Assembly (NCBI GenBank): GCA_030681375.1 | Contig: JAUXWM010000035.1 | Coordinates: 1-64,000 of the forward strand | Direction: 5' to 3' | DNA from: Gallionella sp. | Lineage (GTDB): Bacteria > Pseudomonadota > Gammaproteobacteria > Burkholderiales > Gallionellaceae | DNA: 64,000 bases | In this document: positions 18,804-31,459 of the stretch, one piece after another | Numbering within the stretch: position 1 is the first letter of the stretch | How the letters are laid out: each line of letters begins with the position of its first letter | The notes under the pieces: generated by a model | What the model was told of the DNA's origin: nothing | What the model saw: only the letters and a program-made list of their open reading frames with translations | The model's database searches: none | Made by a program: the position numbers and the translations under genes

Positions 18804-19418
18804 CTAAGAAAAATTGGCTATATCAGGGCGTGATTCGGTATCGGATACCACGCCCATGGAAACGATGGTGCGCAAAGCCACATCCACCGTCATGTCCATC
18901 GCGATGGTGTCAGACTTGCGCACGAAAAAATAGAAGCCGTTAACCGGGCTGGGCGTGGTGGGAATAAACACCGCCACATACTCTTCATCAAACTGGCCGG
19001 CCACTTCATTTGGCACGTTGGTCTGGAAGGCAAGCGACCAGGCATCAGGGTGAGGATAACGCACCAGCAACACCTTGCGGAACGAATTACCACTCCCGGA
19101 CAGCAAAGTATCACTAACCTGCTTTACACCCTTGTAAATGCTGCCGACAAAGGGAATATGCAACATCCCTTTCTCGGAAGCGGCCCACAAGCGCTGACCA
19201 AAAATATTGCGGATCAGCAAGCCGGTCAGCAGCACGATTGCGAAGGTCAGAATAATGCCCAGACCGGGAACATGAAAGGGCAGCAGATTATCCGGGTGCC
19301 AGTGCTCCGGCAATAACAGCAGAGTCTGATCCATCGTGGTGATGGTCAGATTCAGCACCCAGATGGTAATACCGAGCGGAACCCATACCAGCAGTCCGGT
19401 GACAAGAAATTTTTTCAT
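18804..19418 (-). CDS. DUF502 family membrane protein
   Basis: A 204-residue inner-membrane protein with two N-terminal helices (FLVTGLLVWVPLGITIWVL and GLGIILTFAIVLLTGLLI) and a soluble C-terminal domain. The family hallmark is PFVGSIYKGVKQVSDTLL followed by FRKVLLVRYPHPDAWSLAF. Function is unknown, though related proteins are commonly encoded just upstream of aspS in betaproteobacteria. The gene starts 3 bp after the fmdB-like stop. Confidence 0.88.
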   Translation of the reverse strand: MKKFLVTGLLVWVPLGITIWVLNLTITTMDQTLLLLPEHWHPDNLLPFHVPGLGIILTFAIVLLTGLLIRNIFGQRLWAASEKGMLHIPFVGSIYKGVKQVSDTLLSGSGNSFRKVLLVRYPHPDAWSLAFQTNVPNEVAGQFDEEYVAVFIPTTPSPVNGFYFFVRKSDTIAMDMTVDVALRTIVSMGVVSDTESRPDIANFS

Positions 19419-19421
19419 GGC

Positions 19422-19664
19422 TCAGGAATTGGCCACCGGGCAGGAGGACGCACTGCCGCAAGGCGCACACCCTGACTTGGACTGATCTTTGAAGTCAGTT
19501 GCGTAATAACCGTTACCCTTCAACTGAAAACCGGGTGCCGTCAATTGTTTGGAGTAGGTCTCCTTGCCGCATTCCGGGCACACCTTGAGGGGCTCATCAC
19601 TCATCTTCTGCATCACGTCTTTTTGCAAGCCGCAACTGGAACAACCATAAGCGTAAATAGGCAT
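19422..19664 (-). CDS. FmdB-family zinc-ribbon protein
   Basis: An 80-residue protein with a single zinc ribbon: the first CxxC pair is CSSC in MPIYAYGCSSCG and the second is CPEC in VCPECGKETYSKQL. The C-terminal tail has further cysteines (GCAPCGSASSCPVA). The family is annotated as putative regulatory, with no firm function. The ATG at 19664 is chosen because AGGAAGAG precedes it at proper spacing; a longer frame begins at 19679. First gene of the long minus-strand operon. Confidence 0.9.
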   Translation of the reverse strand: MPIYAYGCSSCGLQKDVMQKMSDEPLKVCPECGKETYSKQLTAPGFQLKGNGYYATDFKDQSKSGCAPCGSASSCPVANS

Positions 19665-19699
19665 AATCTCTTCCTGCAAATTAATTTTGAAAGTCGCGC

Positions 19700-19705
19700 A
19701 TTATA
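19700..19705 (-). promoter_or_regulatory. Putative -10 box for the fmdB-aspS-clsB operon
   Basis: The minus strand reads TATAAT, 35 bases upstream of the FmdB-like start. A matching -35 box is not clear at 16-18 bp spacing. Position is right for the operon promoter. Confidence 0.4.
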
Positions 19706-19825
19706 CATTAGCAGACTGCTTGCCACGCACGCCAAAAGCTCAATAATCCGCAGCAGGCATGGCGTATCGGCAAACCTCCGCTTTAAAATAACCCTTCCTC
19801 CGCCACTTCACAGACTCAGGGTGTG

Positions 19826-19831
19826 TATAAT
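19826..19831 (+). promoter_or_regulatory. Putative -10 box for rhlE
   Basis: TATAAT on the plus strand in the 297-bp divergent gap. It would leave a leader of about 125 bases before rhlE, in keeping with the long leaders of RNA-helicase genes. The -35 region is weak. Confidence 0.35.
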
Positions 19832-19961
19832 GCGTGCGCCCTGCGTAAAACCAATCAGCGCAGCGGCCTCTTAAAAACTCCCGATCTCTTCGATCACACT
19901 ATACGTCTGCCCCGATTGGTGCCGCTCTGCTTGAGCGTCAGGCCGTCGCAGGAGCCAAGCT

Positions 19962-21470
19962 TTGCCAAACACTACTACCTCATTACCCAATGAAATCACT
20001 TTTGCCAGCCTGAATCTGGCCGAACCCTTGATGCGCGCCATTGCCGATGCCGGCTACACGCAACCCACCCCCGTTCAGAAGCAGGCGATCCCGCTGGTAC
20101 TGGCCGGTGGCGACCTGCTGGCCGGCGCACAGACCGGCACCGGCAAGACCGCTGGTTTTACCTTGCCGATTTTGCATCTGCTCAACGCCAAACCCGCCGC
20201 CAATCCGCGTCCGGGACAGCCACGCTGCCTGATTCTGACCCCGACGCGTGAACTCGCCGCTCAGGTGGAAGAATCCGTACAGACCTATGGCAAATACCTG
20301 TCGTTGAAATCGATGGTCATGTTCGGCGGGGTGAACATCAATCCACAAATCAAATCGCTGCGCTCTCAGGTAGACATTCTGGTGGCCACACCGGGCCGCC
20401 TGCTCGATCATCTCAGCCAGAAGACTTTGGATCTGTCCGCCGTGGAAATCCTGATACTGGACGAAGCCGACCGCATGCTGGACATGGGTTTCATCCGCGA
20501 CATCCGCAAGATTCTCGCGCTACTGCCCAAGAAGCGCCAGAACCTGCTGTTCTCTGCGACCTTCTCCGAAGAGATCAAGACCCTGTCAGACGGCTTGCTG
20601 AATAACCCCGGCTTTGTCGAAGTCGCACGCCGCAACACCACCTCGGAACTGGTCACACAAAGCGTGCATATGGTGGCGCAAAAGCTCAAGAGCCATTTGC
20701 TCTCTCATCTGATTAAACACAACGACTGGAAACAGGTACTGGTATTTACCCGCACCAAGCACGGCGCGAACCGTCTGGCTGAAAAGTTGAATGCCGACGG
20801 CATACCCGCCGCCGCGATACACGGCAACAAGAGCCAGTCTGCACGCACCAAGGCCTTGTCCCAGTTCAAGGACGGCACGATGCCGGTGCTGGTTGCGACC
20901 GACATTGCCGCCCGCGGCCTGGATATCGACATGCTGCCGCATGTAGTGAATTTCGAACTGCCCAACGTACCGGAAGATTATGTACACCGCATCGGCCGGA
21001 CCGGGCGCGCGGGCAGCAATGGCGCGGCGATTTCACTGGTGGACAGCGAAGAATTGCAGCACCTCAAGGATATCGAACGCCTGATCAAGACCCAGATTCC
21101 AAGAGTCGCTATCGACAGTTTCGTGCCGCCGACACATATCCCCGCTGAAGCTCCGCGTCCGCCCCGCCCGCAGCACGGCCAGCGGCGCCACAGCAACACC
21201 ACCGCCGGCAATCGTCCGCCGCGCGAGGGGCAGAATCGCGCACCACGCGAAGGACAAGCGCCACGCAATCCTGATGCAGCAAAACCTCGCCAGCCGCGCG
21301 CTCCGCAATCTCGCCAACCGCAAGCGGGACAACCTCGTTCAGGACAAAAACCGCGCGCACCGCAATCGGCACCGAAGGCACAGCCCTTATTGTCAGAAGC
21401 GGCACGCCATCAGGCCATGCCTCAGCCCGCCCTGTTTTCACCCAGGCCGGCGGTACGACGCGGCAAGTAA
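19962..21470 (+). CDS. rhlE: DEAD-box ATP-dependent RNA helicase RhlE
   Basis: A 502-residue RNA-unwinding ATPase involved in ribosome assembly or RNA decay. Motifs in order: Q motif ([13 protein letters not shown]), I (AQTGTGKT), Ia (PTRELAAQ), II (DEAD in [13 protein letters not shown]), III (SAT), V ([11 protein letters not shown]), VI ([10 protein letters not shown]). The last 110 residues are a basic, disordered Pro/Gln/Arg-rich tail typical of RhlE. I use the TTG at 19962 because AGGAG stands seven bases upstream and the residues that follow align with the family N-terminus. No nearby ATG would keep the Q motif. Confidence 0.94.
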   Translation: MPNTTTSLPNEITFASLNLAEPLMRAIADAGYTQPTPVQKQAIPLVLAGGDLLAGAQTGTGKTAGFTLPILHLLNAKPAANPRPGQPRCLILTPTRELAAQVEESVQTYGKYLSLKSMVMFGGVNINPQIKSLRSQVDILVATPGRLLDHLSQKTLDLSAVEILILDEADRMLDMGFIRDIRKILALLPKKRQNLLFSATFSEEIKTLSDGLLNNPGFVEVARRNTTSELVTQSVHMVAQKLKSHLLSHLIKHNDWKQVLVFTRTKHGANRLAEKLNADGIPAAAIHGNKSQSARTKALSQFKDGTMPVLVATDIAARGLDIDMLPHVVNFELPNVPEDYVHRIGRTGRAGSNGAAISLVDSEELQHLKDIERLIKTQIPRVAIDSFVPPTHIPAEAPRPPRPQHGQRRHSNTTAGNRPPREGQNRAPREGQAPRNPDAAKPRQPRAPQSRQPQAGQPRSGQKPRAPQSAPKAQPLLSEAARHQAMPQPALFSPRPAVRRGK

Positions 21471-21527
21471 GCTCTCAACAGCACGGCGTAGAATGCGGCT
21501 GTCGATATTCAGCATGAGGTGTGCATA

Positions 21528-22427
21528 ATGGACATATTGTTGTTGATTTACAGCAAACTGACGGGGATAGCCTTAACTCCCTGGTTCAGCATCGCCGATA
21601 CCCAGATCAATCTGTTCAGGCTGTTTGGTTTAGTCATCATCCTGCTGGTAATCTGGCGTGTTGGTATCGTACTTGAGCAAACCATCACCCACATAGGGGG
21701 CCGCGACCAGGACAAGGAATCCAGTCCCGGCTGGTATGCTTTAAGCCGCATCAGCCGCTATGCCGTATGGATTATCGGCTTATTCATCGGCCTGAGTTAT
21801 CTGGGTTTCAATATGGCCAGCTTTGCAGTCATAGGCGGCGCCATCGGTGTTGGCGTCGGTTTTGGCCTGCAAAATATCATCAGCAATTTTGTCTCTGGCA
21901 TCATTATCCTGATCGAAAAAATCATCAAGGTTGACGACTTCGTGGACCTCCAGTCCGGCGTCATGGGTAAAGTCACCGAGATCAATTTGCGCTACACGCG
22001 CATCACAACTTCGGATCTGATCGATATCATCGTACCTAATTCGGAATTCATCAGCGGGCGCGTGGTCAACTGGACACTGGGGGAACGTGCGCGCCGCCTG
22101 CACGTACCCTTTGGCGTGGCCTACGGCGTCGATAAACAGCAGGTAAAAGAAGCCGCCATTGCTGCGGCACTGAGCGTTACTGGGATAGTGCACAACCCGG
22201 GACGCGAACCCGATGTATGGCTGGTCAACTTCGGAGAAAGCAGCTTGGACTTTGAACTGGTAGTCTGGGTAGGATCGGAATCAATCGCTTCACCCGGCAA
22301 GACACAAGCTCAATTTCTGTGGGCAATTGAGGATGAATTGAGAAAAAGGAACATCGAAATTCCTTTCCCCCAGAGAGACTTGCACATACGTTCAGGCACG
22401 CTGGCTGTATCGTTGAATAAACCCTGA
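21528..22427 (+). CDS. MscS-family mechanosensitive channel
   Basis: A 299-residue inner-membrane channel that releases solutes on hypo-osmotic shock. Three to four N-terminal helices lead into the pore helix and the beta domain: FAVIGGAIGVGVGFGLQNIISNFVSGIIILIE, with the glycine/alanine packing pattern of MscS TM3, then the VDDF...GKVTEI segment. The C-terminal alpha/beta vestibule follows. The ATG at 21528 has GAGGT seven bases upstream; a GTG at 21519 is less likely. It follows rhlE by 57 bp. Confidence 0.9.
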   Translation: MDILLLIYSKLTGIALTPWFSIADTQINLFRLFGLVIILLVIWRVGIVLEQTITHIGGRDQDKESSPGWYALSRISRYAVWIIGLFIGLSYLGFNMASFAVIGGAIGVGVGFGLQNIISNFVSGIIILIEKIIKVDDFVDLQSGVMGKVTEINLRYTRITTSDLIDIIVPNSEFISGRVVNWTLGERARRLHVPFGVAYGVDKQQVKEAAIAAALSVTGIVHNPGREPDVWLVNFGESSLDFELVVWVGSESIASPGKTQAQFLWAIEDELRKRNIEIPFPQRDLHIRSGTLAVSLNKP

Positions 22428-22488
22428 CAGCGTCGCTCAATGACAATCATAGTCATGACATCAGGTTTTAAAAGCGCAACGATACAGC

Positions 22489-23835
22489 CTATTTTTTCGC
22501 CTTATTCTCTTCTTTTTTGCCAAACAGCCCTTCGGCCCAGACCCCGACCTTCGCACCTACCGAAGTGCCGACCCCCGGCCCCAGCAAGACAGTACCTATC
22601 GCCGCGCCCGTCATGGTTCCGGTAGTTGGATAGAGCAAGGGGGTAGCAACCGTTCCCGCCACATTAAGTGGCACACCGGCACTGGCGCCCATCACGTTTA
22701 CCTGAGCGTTAATCCTCCCAGACAGCTCTTTTTTCGGCGAAACATTCACCTGTCCATCGACGGCCAACGCACCCGAGGCAATTTTGAATTGCGTGAAACG
22801 ATGGCTGCCGCCTTCCCTGACGAGATAGCCGGACAAGTTATCGAAACGCGTTTCTCCACCCGTTGCGCCCTGTTTACTCAGATGAGTGGCGGCTTTCTGA
22901 ATATCGACGCCGTACAGCACGCCGTGCTGAACGTTAAAAGCCGTTTTCAGCCGCAACGCCTTCATTAGTTGATCTGCCGATGTCGCCGACGCAGAGAACA
23001 GCGGTTTGGCACTGAGCTTGCCACTGATACGAGCCTTGGATGACAACAAGGACACGATTTTCTGTATTTCTACCCGATTGATGTCGAAATCGCCATTGAG
23101 CCGCCATCCTTTTTGCCAACTGAGGTTCGCCTTGCCGTTGGCCGCGCCGCCATAGAGCTTGGCGTTCACTACACTCAGATTGACCTCGCCGAGCGTCGCC
23201 ACCCCCTTGACAAGCAATTCGTCGAACACGAGTGCTGGCCCGAGCGGCAATGTCCATGATTTTGCGCTGACATCGAGCTGATACCTTGGCCCGTCCGATT
23301 TGATAAATACCTTGAGCTGACCGTCCTGCGCGGTAATGGATGCGTCCAGTGGTTCACCCTTGCTGTTAAAGTTTACGCGTGCATCGAAGGGGCCAAAACT
23401 CGCCTTGCCTGCATTTATCAGTACATTATTGAGGTGCATGCTCTCTAACCGGACTTGCGCCGCATTGTTTGCGTTGTCTGCACTGATCCATGCCGGAATA
23501 TTGCTGATCGCCTGCTGCGTCAAGATCAGCGTGTCAATCTCGATACGCTTGATGACCCGGGCAGTCTGAAATAAGGAATAAATATCTGGTATCACCCGCA
23601 CGCGGTCGAGCTTGATGTCCTGGTTTTTGCCGACCGTAATACCGCCAAGCATGACATGCGGCAATGGCAATACGGAAAGCCGGATACTTTCTATCGTTAC
23701 CGGCTCTTTGAGCCTGTCCGAAGCAACTTTTTCGATCTGCGGAAGATAATCGTTGAGGGAAATTAAAAACGGCAGCACCGCCGCAACAACAAGCAGCATC
23801 GCCAGCGCCATCAGTATGCGTTTAAGCCATTTCAT
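22489..23835 (-). CDS. AsmA-family protein
   Basis: A 448-residue protein anchored by one N-terminal helix (MKWLKRILMALAMLLVVAAVLPFLISL), with the rest in the periplasm as beta-rich repeats. The N-terminal block VTIESIRLSVLPLPHVMLGGITVG and the C-terminal block FDNLSGYLVREGGSHRFTQFKIASGALAVDGQV are typical AsmA segments. AsmA-like proteins are implicated in lipid transport to the outer membrane. It is smaller than E. coli AsmA (about 617 aa). The C-terminus ends in a glycine-rich segment and a short Lys/Glu tail. It converges on the mscS gene. Confidence 0.85.
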   Translation of the reverse strand: MKWLKRILMALAMLLVVAAVLPFLISLNDYLPQIEKVASDRLKEPVTIESIRLSVLPLPHVMLGGITVGKNQDIKLDRVRVIPDIYSLFQTARVIKRIEIDTLILTQQAISNIPAWISADNANNAAQVRLESMHLNNVLINAGKASFGPFDARVNFNSKGEPLDASITAQDGQLKVFIKSDGPRYQLDVSAKSWTLPLGPALVFDELLVKGVATLGEVNLSVVNAKLYGGAANGKANLSWQKGWRLNGDFDINRVEIQKIVSLLSSKARISGKLSAKPLFSASATSADQLMKALRLKTAFNVQHGVLYGVDIQKAATHLSKQGATGGETRFDNLSGYLVREGGSHRFTQFKIASGALAVDGQVNVSPKKELSGRINAQVNVMGASAGVPLNVAGTVATPLLYPTTGTMTGAAIGTVLLGPGVGTSVGAKVGVWAEGLFGKKEENKAKK

Positions 23836-23972
23836 AGCATGCCCACATAGTCAGAATTATAAATCGGCGTACCCATAGCCACCCTCCTTTAACATTAACC
23901 TGATAGCAGGCAAGTTAATGACCTGTCAATATTAACTGTTAAAGCCCGGTTAACGGGTCAAAAAAATCAAAA

Positions 23973-24089
23973 TCACGCGGAGGCGCGGAGAACGCGGAGA
24001 AAATCCCGTTATATCACCTGTAAGTCGCAACGGTATTAGTGATGTAAGTAATTCTGCAAGGAATTGCCTTCCTCCGCGCCTCCGCGTGA
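23973..24089. repeat. 117-bp element with perfect 18-bp terminal inverted repeats (MITE-like)
   Basis: The ends are TCACGCGGAGGCGCGGAG and its exact reverse complement at 24072-24089. The interior of about 81 bp codes for nothing evident. Layout fits a small non-autonomous repeat. It lies between the AsmA-like gene start and the end of rluE. No target-site duplication is obvious. Confidence 0.7.
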
Positions 24090-24142
24090 AATCGCCATGC
24101 ATTTGTTATCGTTATCAACAGCCAAGTGCGACAGAGGCTAAG

Positions 24143-27046
<2,904 letters not shown>

Positions 27047-27071
27047 GAGCGCCCATGCCGGGCACACCCGT

Positions 27072-27104
27072 AAAAAAAGCCCGGTACGTCAGTACCGGGC
27101 CTTT
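27072..27104 (-). terminator. Rho-independent terminator of the cold-shock gene
   Basis: A 9-bp perfect stem GCCCGGTAC / GTACCGGGC with loop GTCA. Read on the minus strand it is followed by seven T residues, a classic intrinsic terminator 17 bp past the cold-shock stop. On the plus strand a short CTTT run follows, so it may also stop icd transcripts. Confidence 0.93.
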
Positions 27105-27120
27105 AAACAAACCGTGCCGA

Positions 27121-27324
27121 TTAGGGCGCCTGAATGTTGGAAGCTTGCTTGCCCTTTGGACCTTGCACCACGTCAAACGTGACCTTCTGGCCTTCTTTAA
27201 GGGACTTGAAACCGCTCATATTGATTGCAGAAAAGTGCGCGAACAGGTCTTCGCTGCCATCATCAGGAGTGATAAAACCGAAGCCTTTTGCGTCGTTGAA
27301 CCATTTAACTGTACCAGTTGCCAT
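27121..27324 (-). CDS. Cold-shock protein (CspA family)
   Basis: A 67-residue single OB-fold protein that binds single-stranded RNA or DNA and melts RNA structure. RNP1 is KGFGFIT and RNP2 is DLFAHFSAI, both intact. Start [10 protein letters not shown] is typical, with AAGGA nine bases upstream. The long leader from the putative promoter (about 105 bases) is usual for cold-inducible csp genes. Which paralogue (CspA, CspE and so on) cannot be told from sequence alone. Confidence 0.96.
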   Translation of the reverse strand: MATGTVKWFNDAKGFGFITPDDGSEDLFAHFSAINMSGFKSLKEGQKVTFDVVQGPKGKQASNIQAP

Positions 27325-27436
27325 GTGATCATTTCCTTACCAAGAAAATACGGGACCCCCCGCGAAACTGTTTGAATCTAAGAGCGCACACGGCGAAACC
27401 AGTACGGCAGACACTTTGAATCAAACGCCAGTGTGC

Positions 27437-27466
27437 TTTTTACTCTTACTTAAGCGGATTTGTCAA
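27437..27466 (-). promoter_or_regulatory. Putative sigma-70 promoter of the cold-shock gene
   Basis: On the minus strand TTGACA (27466-27461) is followed after 18 bp by TAAAAA (27442-27437). The -35 is perfect and the -10 matches four of six positions. It would start transcription near 27430. Confidence 0.5.
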
Positions 27467-27514
27467 ATAGTTAATGTTGTTTTTTAGAACAGACTTGAAA
27501 AAGCATCGCTAATC

Positions 27515-27526
27515 GTTAAGCTTAAC
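27515..27526. promoter_or_regulatory. 12-bp perfect palindrome upstream of clpS
   Basis: GTTAAGCTTAAC is an exact palindrome 18 bases before the clpS start. It could be an operator, but no regulator can be named and chance occurrence is possible. Confidence 0.25.
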
Positions 27527-27544
27527 AACTCTACAAGTGTCAGA

Positions 27545-27868
27545 ATGCGTACAGATAATATGACCCGAAAACATGACAGCAGCACCGTACTTGCGCCGGA
27601 GCGCGCCCGCACCAGGCTTCCAGGCATGTACAAGGTGATTTTATTCAATGACGATTACACCACGATGGAATTTGTCATAGAGGTGTTGCAACGTTTTTTT
27701 GCCATCAACAATGAACGTGCGCAGCAACTCATGCTCCAAATACACAACGAAGGATCAGCGACGTGCGGCGTTTATACACGCGATGTAGCCGAAACCAAGG
27801 TTGTCCAGGTAACAGAGTATGCACAACAACACGGGCATCCGCTACGATGCGCCATGGAGGAAATTTGA
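27545..27868 (+). CDS. clpS: ATP-dependent Clp protease adaptor ClpS
   Basis: A 107-residue adaptor that binds N-end-rule substrates and hands them to ClpAP. The disordered N-terminus is followed by the conserved core [25 protein letters not shown], with the NDDYT and MEFV residues of the N-degron pocket, and the ClpA-docking segment [26 protein letters not shown]. An ATG five codons in (27560) is an alternative start; neither has a strong ribosome-binding site. The stop is one base before the clpA ATG. Confidence 0.95.
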   Translation: MRTDNMTRKHDSSTVLAPERARTRLPGMYKVILFNDDYTTMEFVIEVLQRFFAINNERAQQLMLQIHNEGSATCGVYTRDVAETKVVQVTEYAQQHGHPLRCAMEEI

Positions 27869-27869
27869 A

Positions 27870-30122
27870 ATGATTGCGCAAGATTTGGAAGTGAGTTTGC
27901 ACCTGGCTTTTGTCGAGGCACGCCAGAAACGCCATGAATACATTACCGTGGAACATTTGCTGCTTGCCATGCTGGATAACGCCTCCGCCGCCAATGTGCT
28001 GCGCGTCTGCCACGCAAATATCGAAGAGTTGCGTCAGACAGTCACAGAATTCATCGATACCAACACCCCGGTTGTTCCAGGCGAGAGCGATATGGACACG
28101 CAGCCTACCCTGGGATTTCAACGTGTCATCCAGCGCGCCATCCTGCACGCGCAATCCGCCAATAAAAAGGAAATTTCCGGCGCCAACATTCTCGCTGCCA
28201 TGTTTGGCGAAAAAGACTCGCACGCCGTCCATTTTCTCACCCAGCGCAATATCAATCGAATCGACGTAGTGAATTACATCGTCCACGGCACAGGCAAGGA
28301 AGCGCAAACCGGCACCGCACCGGCGCAGGGAGAACCTGTAGTGGAACAAGCCGCTGGCGAGGAAAGCGCCCTGAAACACTACACCGTGGATCTCAATGCC
28401 CAGGCTCTGGCCGGCCTGATAGACCCGTTGATCGGCCGTGAGGCAGAACTGGAACGCGTCATACAAACGCTGTGCCGCCGCCGCAAGAACAATCCACTGC
28501 TGGTCGGCGAGGCAGGAGTGGGCAAGACAGCGATAGCCGAGGGACTGGCGCGCCGTATCGTCGAAGACAATGTGCCGGATATTCTCAAGGATGCGCACGT
28601 TTATGCGCTGGATATGGGTGCCTTGCTGGCTGGCACGAAATACCGTGGCGATTTTGAGCAACGTCTTAAAGCTGTGCTGAAAGAATTGAAAGACGCCCCC
28701 AATGCCGTATTGTTCATAGACGAAATCCACACCCTGATAGGCGCGGGTGCGGCCTCAGGCGGCACCATGGATGCCTCCAATTTACTCAAGCCTGCCCTGT
28801 CCAACGGTGCGCTAAAGTGCATAGGCGCAACCACCTATCAGGAATATCGCGGCATTTTTGAAAAGGATTCCGCGCTGTCGCGCCGCTTCCAGAAAGTCGA
28901 TGTGCCGGAACCGTCTGTGGAGCAGACCATAGCGATCCTGAAGGGATTGAAGTCGCGCTTCGAGCAGCATCACAGCATCAAATATAGCGCGGCAGCCATC
29001 AGCAGTGCCGCCGAGTTATCCGCGCGCTTCATCAATGACCGCCACCTGCCGGACAAGGCGATAGACGTACTCGATGAAGCCGGTGCTGCGCAACGCATTT
29101 TGCCCAAATCCAGACAGAAAAAGGTTGTCGGCAAGCACGAGATCGAAGAGATCATCGCCAAGATCGCGCGCATCCCGACACGCACCGTGTCGCACGACGA
29201 CCGCAACACGCTGAAAACGCTGGACCGCGACCTGAAAGCGGTGGTATTCGGCCAGAACAAGGCCATCGACACACTGGCAACGGCCATCAAAATGTCGCGC
29301 AGCGGCCTCGGCAATCCGCAAAAACCCATCGGCAGCTTTTTGTTCTCCGGCCCTACCGGTGTCGGCAAGACCGAAGTGGCACGCCAGCTCGCCTATGCAA
29401 TGGGCATGCCGCTGCACCGCTTCGACATGTCCGAATACATGGAACGTCACGCCGTGTCGCGACTGATAGGTGCACCCCCGGGCTATGTCGGCTTCGACCA
29501 GGGCGGACTGTTGACCGAAGCAATCAGCAAGCAACCGCATTCCGTGTTGTTGCTGGATGAAATAGAGAAAGCCCATCCGGACATCTTCAATATCCTGCTG
29601 CAAGTGATGGATCACGGCACGCTCACCGACAACAACGGTCGCAAGTCCGACTTCCGCAATGTGGTCATCATCATGACCACCAACGCGGGCGCGGAAGCCT
29701 TGAACAAGTCGCAAATCGGATTCACTAAAACTGCAACAGCGGGCGACGAGATGGCCGACATCAAGCGCATGTTCACACCGGAATTCCGCAACCGTCTGGA
29801 TGCCATCGTCTCCTTCGCTGCACTCAACACGGACGTCATCCTGCGCGTGGTAGACAAATTCCTGATTCAGCTGGAAGAACAGCTGCATGACAAGAAAGTG
29901 GATGCCGTCTTTACCGATGCGCTCAAGGCGCATCTAGCCGAACACGGCTTCGACCCGCTGATGGGCGCCCGCCCCATGGCACGCCTGATTCAGGACACCA
30001 TACGCTCCGCGCTGGCCGACGAACTGCTGTTCGGCCGTCTGGCAAACGGCGGAAAAGTCACCGTGGATGTGAAGGATGGTCAGGTGGTGCTGGCGTTCGA
30101 GGAAGAGGCGGTGGTTGTCTAA
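27870..30122 (+). CDS. clpA: ATP-dependent Clp protease ATP-binding subunit ClpA
   Basis: A 750-residue AAA+ unfoldase that feeds ClpP. The N-domain begins [35 protein letters not shown]. The first AAA module has Walker A GEAGVGKT and Walker [11 protein letters not shown]. The second has Walker [10 protein letters not shown] and Walker [12 protein letters not shown]. The ClpP-docking loop appears as IGF (KSQIGFTK). There is no ClpB middle coiled coil. The ATG at 27870 has GGAGG nine bases upstream, lying inside clpS, so the pair is coupled. Confidence 0.97.
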   Translation: MIAQDLEVSLHLAFVEARQKRHEYITVEHLLLAMLDNASAANVLRVCHANIEELRQTVTEFIDTNTPVVPGESDMDTQPTLGFQRVIQRAILHAQSANKKEISGANILAAMFGEKDSHAVHFLTQRNINRIDVVNYIVHGTGKEAQTGTAPAQGEPVVEQAAGEESALKHYTVDLNAQALAGLIDPLIGREAELERVIQTLCRRRKNNPLLVGEAGVGKTAIAEGLARRIVEDNVPDILKDAHVYALDMGALLAGTKYRGDFEQRLKAVLKELKDAPNAVLFIDEIHTLIGAGAASGGTMDASNLLKPALSNGALKCIGATTYQEYRGIFEKDSALSRRFQKVDVPEPSVEQTIAILKGLKSRFEQHHSIKYSAAAISSAAELSARFINDRHLPDKAIDVLDEAGAAQRILPKSRQKKVVGKHEIEEIIAKIARIPTRTVSHDDRNTLKTLDRDLKAVVFGQNKAIDTLATAIKMSRSGLGNPQKPIGSFLFSGPTGVGKTEVARQLAYAMGMPLHRFDMSEYMERHAVSRLIGAPPGYVGFDQGGLLTEAISKQPHSVLLLDEIEKAHPDIFNILLQVMDHGTLTDNNGRKSDFRNVVIIMTTNAGAEALNKSQIGFTKTATAGDEMADIKRMFTPEFRNRLDAIVSFAALNTDVILRVVDKFLIQLEEQLHDKKVDAVFTDALKAHLAEHGFDPLMGARPMARLIQDTIRSALADELLFGRLANGGKVTVDVKDGQVVLAFEEEAVVV

Positions 30123-30131
30123 TAGCTTACC

Positions 30132-30419
30132 GTGAAAATTATCTACAAAATCACTTACCCAAACGGTAAGATTTACGTTGGGAGCGACACTGCCTACAAC
30201 ATCAACTATTTTGGCAGCGCGAACCCACAGTTCATTGAAAACGATTTTACTTGGGAGCAACAACAAGATTTTACGATTCGCAAGGAAGTTCTATGGTGGT
30301 CGGAAACAGCGAGCAACAGCGAAGTGTTAAAGCTGGAAATGTCGTACATCCGAGCACTGTGCTCTAACAATCCCTCCATCGGTTACAACCGACATCCTCC
30401 TTTCAAAGAGCCAGCTTAG
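30132..30419 (+). CDS. Small GIY-YIG-like orphan protein
   Basis: A 95-residue protein starting at GTG nine bases after clpA, without a clear ribosome-binding site. The N-terminus IIYKITYPNGKIYVGSDT resembles the first strand pair of GIY-YIG nucleases (IYKI...KIYVG). The ending MSYIRALCSNNPSIGYNRHPP resembles the C-terminal GYN motif, with a possible catalytic Glu in EVLKLEMS. The usual helix-turn region in between is divergent. The ORF is visibly more AT-rich than clpA and gluQ. It may be a transferred or decaying homing-type nuclease domain, or a small independent gene. Activity is uncertain. Confidence 0.6.
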   Translation: MKIIYKITYPNGKIYVGSDTAYNINYFGSANPQFIENDFTWEQQQDFTIRKEVLWWSETASNSEVLKLEMSYIRALCSNNPSIGYNRHPPFKEPA

Positions 30420-30556
30420 AATTAGTAATGGACATTTCAGTGCCGTCACGAGCAAGCCGATATGCAAGGAGCCGCGCAGCGCGCAACGAGACATACCGCA
30501 GGGTAGGCGAGGCGCAAGCGAGCACGCGACACAGCAGATTGCCTGCGCAGTAGGCA
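30420..30556. other. Non-coding gap between the GIY-YIG ORF and gluQ
   Basis: A GC-rich stretch rich in GCGC and GCAAGCG-like words with no credible ORF. The right end carries a 7-bp stem ATTGCCT / AGGCAAT (30538-30558, loop GCGCAGT) that reaches the gluQ start codon and could affect its translation. No ribosome-binding site for gluQ is obvious here. Confidence 0.4.
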
Positions 30557-31459
30557 ATGGAACGTTCTAACTATCGCGGGCGCTTCGCTCCCTCCCCTAC
30601 CGGCCCCTTGCATTTCGGCTCTCTGGCCGCCGCGGTCGGCAGCTATCTCGACGCGAAACATCATCAGGGCACTTGGTTTATACGCATGGAAGATCTGGAT
30701 ACACCGCGCTGCGTGCCGGGTGCGGCGGAAGATATCCTGCGCACTCTGGAGGCGTTCGGTCTGCATAGCGATGTGCCAGTCCTGTATCAGAGCCAGCGCA
30801 CGGCGGCTTATGAGGAGGCATTGCAGCAGTTGCGAAACGCCGATGCTGCCTATCCATGTTGCTGTACCCGCCGCGAGATTGCGGATTCGGCACTGAACGG
30901 CATAGAGGGGCCGGTTTATCCGGGAACTTGCCGTAATGGCATTCCGGCGGGGCGCACAGGACGCGCCTGGCGGACAAGGACGGATAACGCAACGATTGAG
31001 TTTGACGATGTCTTGCAAGGCCGAATCAGCCAGCATCTTGAGCGCGACATAGGTGATTTCGTGGTGAAGCGCGCCGATGGTTTATTCGCCTACCAGCTTG
31101 CGGTAGCGGTAGATGATGCGTTTCAGCACATCACCCATATCGTGCGCGGCGCCGACCTGCTCTACTCCACCCCACGCCAGATTCATCTACAACACTTGCT
31201 GGGCCTGAGCACGCCAACCTATATGCATCTGCCCGTGGCATTGAACGCGCAGGGCGAGAAACTCAGCAAGCAGACGCTGGCCCCCGCCATTGGTCGCGAT
31301 GATGTAGTCACAACGCTTATAAAGGTGCTAAAGTTTTTACAGCAGCAACCGCCCGAAGAATTGCGCGGCGCGACCATCGAACAGATATTGCTGTGGGGAG
31401 CTGCGAACTGGAGGCCTGAAAAACTAGCCTATTGCCGCCAGCTCCCGTCTGATCACTAG
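30557..31459 (+). CDS. gluQ: Glutamyl-Q tRNA(Asp) synthetase
   Basis: A 300-residue truncated glutamyl-tRNA synthetase paralogue that attaches glutamate to the queuosine base of tRNA-Asp. The catalytic domain starts [26 protein letters not shown], where HFGS is the HIGH-equivalent. Zinc-type cysteines are in [10 protein letters not shown] and YPGTCR. The KMSKS-equivalent is KLSKQ. The anticodon-binding domain of GluRS is missing, as expected. Convergent with glmM, their stop codons overlapping by 4 bp. Confidence 0.94.
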   Translation: MERSNYRGRFAPSPTGPLHFGSLAAAVGSYLDAKHHQGTWFIRMEDLDTPRCVPGAAEDILRTLEAFGLHSDVPVLYQSQRTAAYEEALQQLRNADAAYPCCCTRREIADSALNGIEGPVYPGTCRNGIPAGRTGRAWRTRTDNATIEFDDVLQGRISQHLERDIGDFVVKRADGLFAYQLAVAVDDAFQHITHIVRGADLLYSTPRQIHLQHLLGLSTPTYMHLPVALNAQGEKLSKQTLAPAIGRDDVVTTLIKVLKFLQQQPPEELRGATIEQILLWGAANWRPEKLAYCRQLPSDH

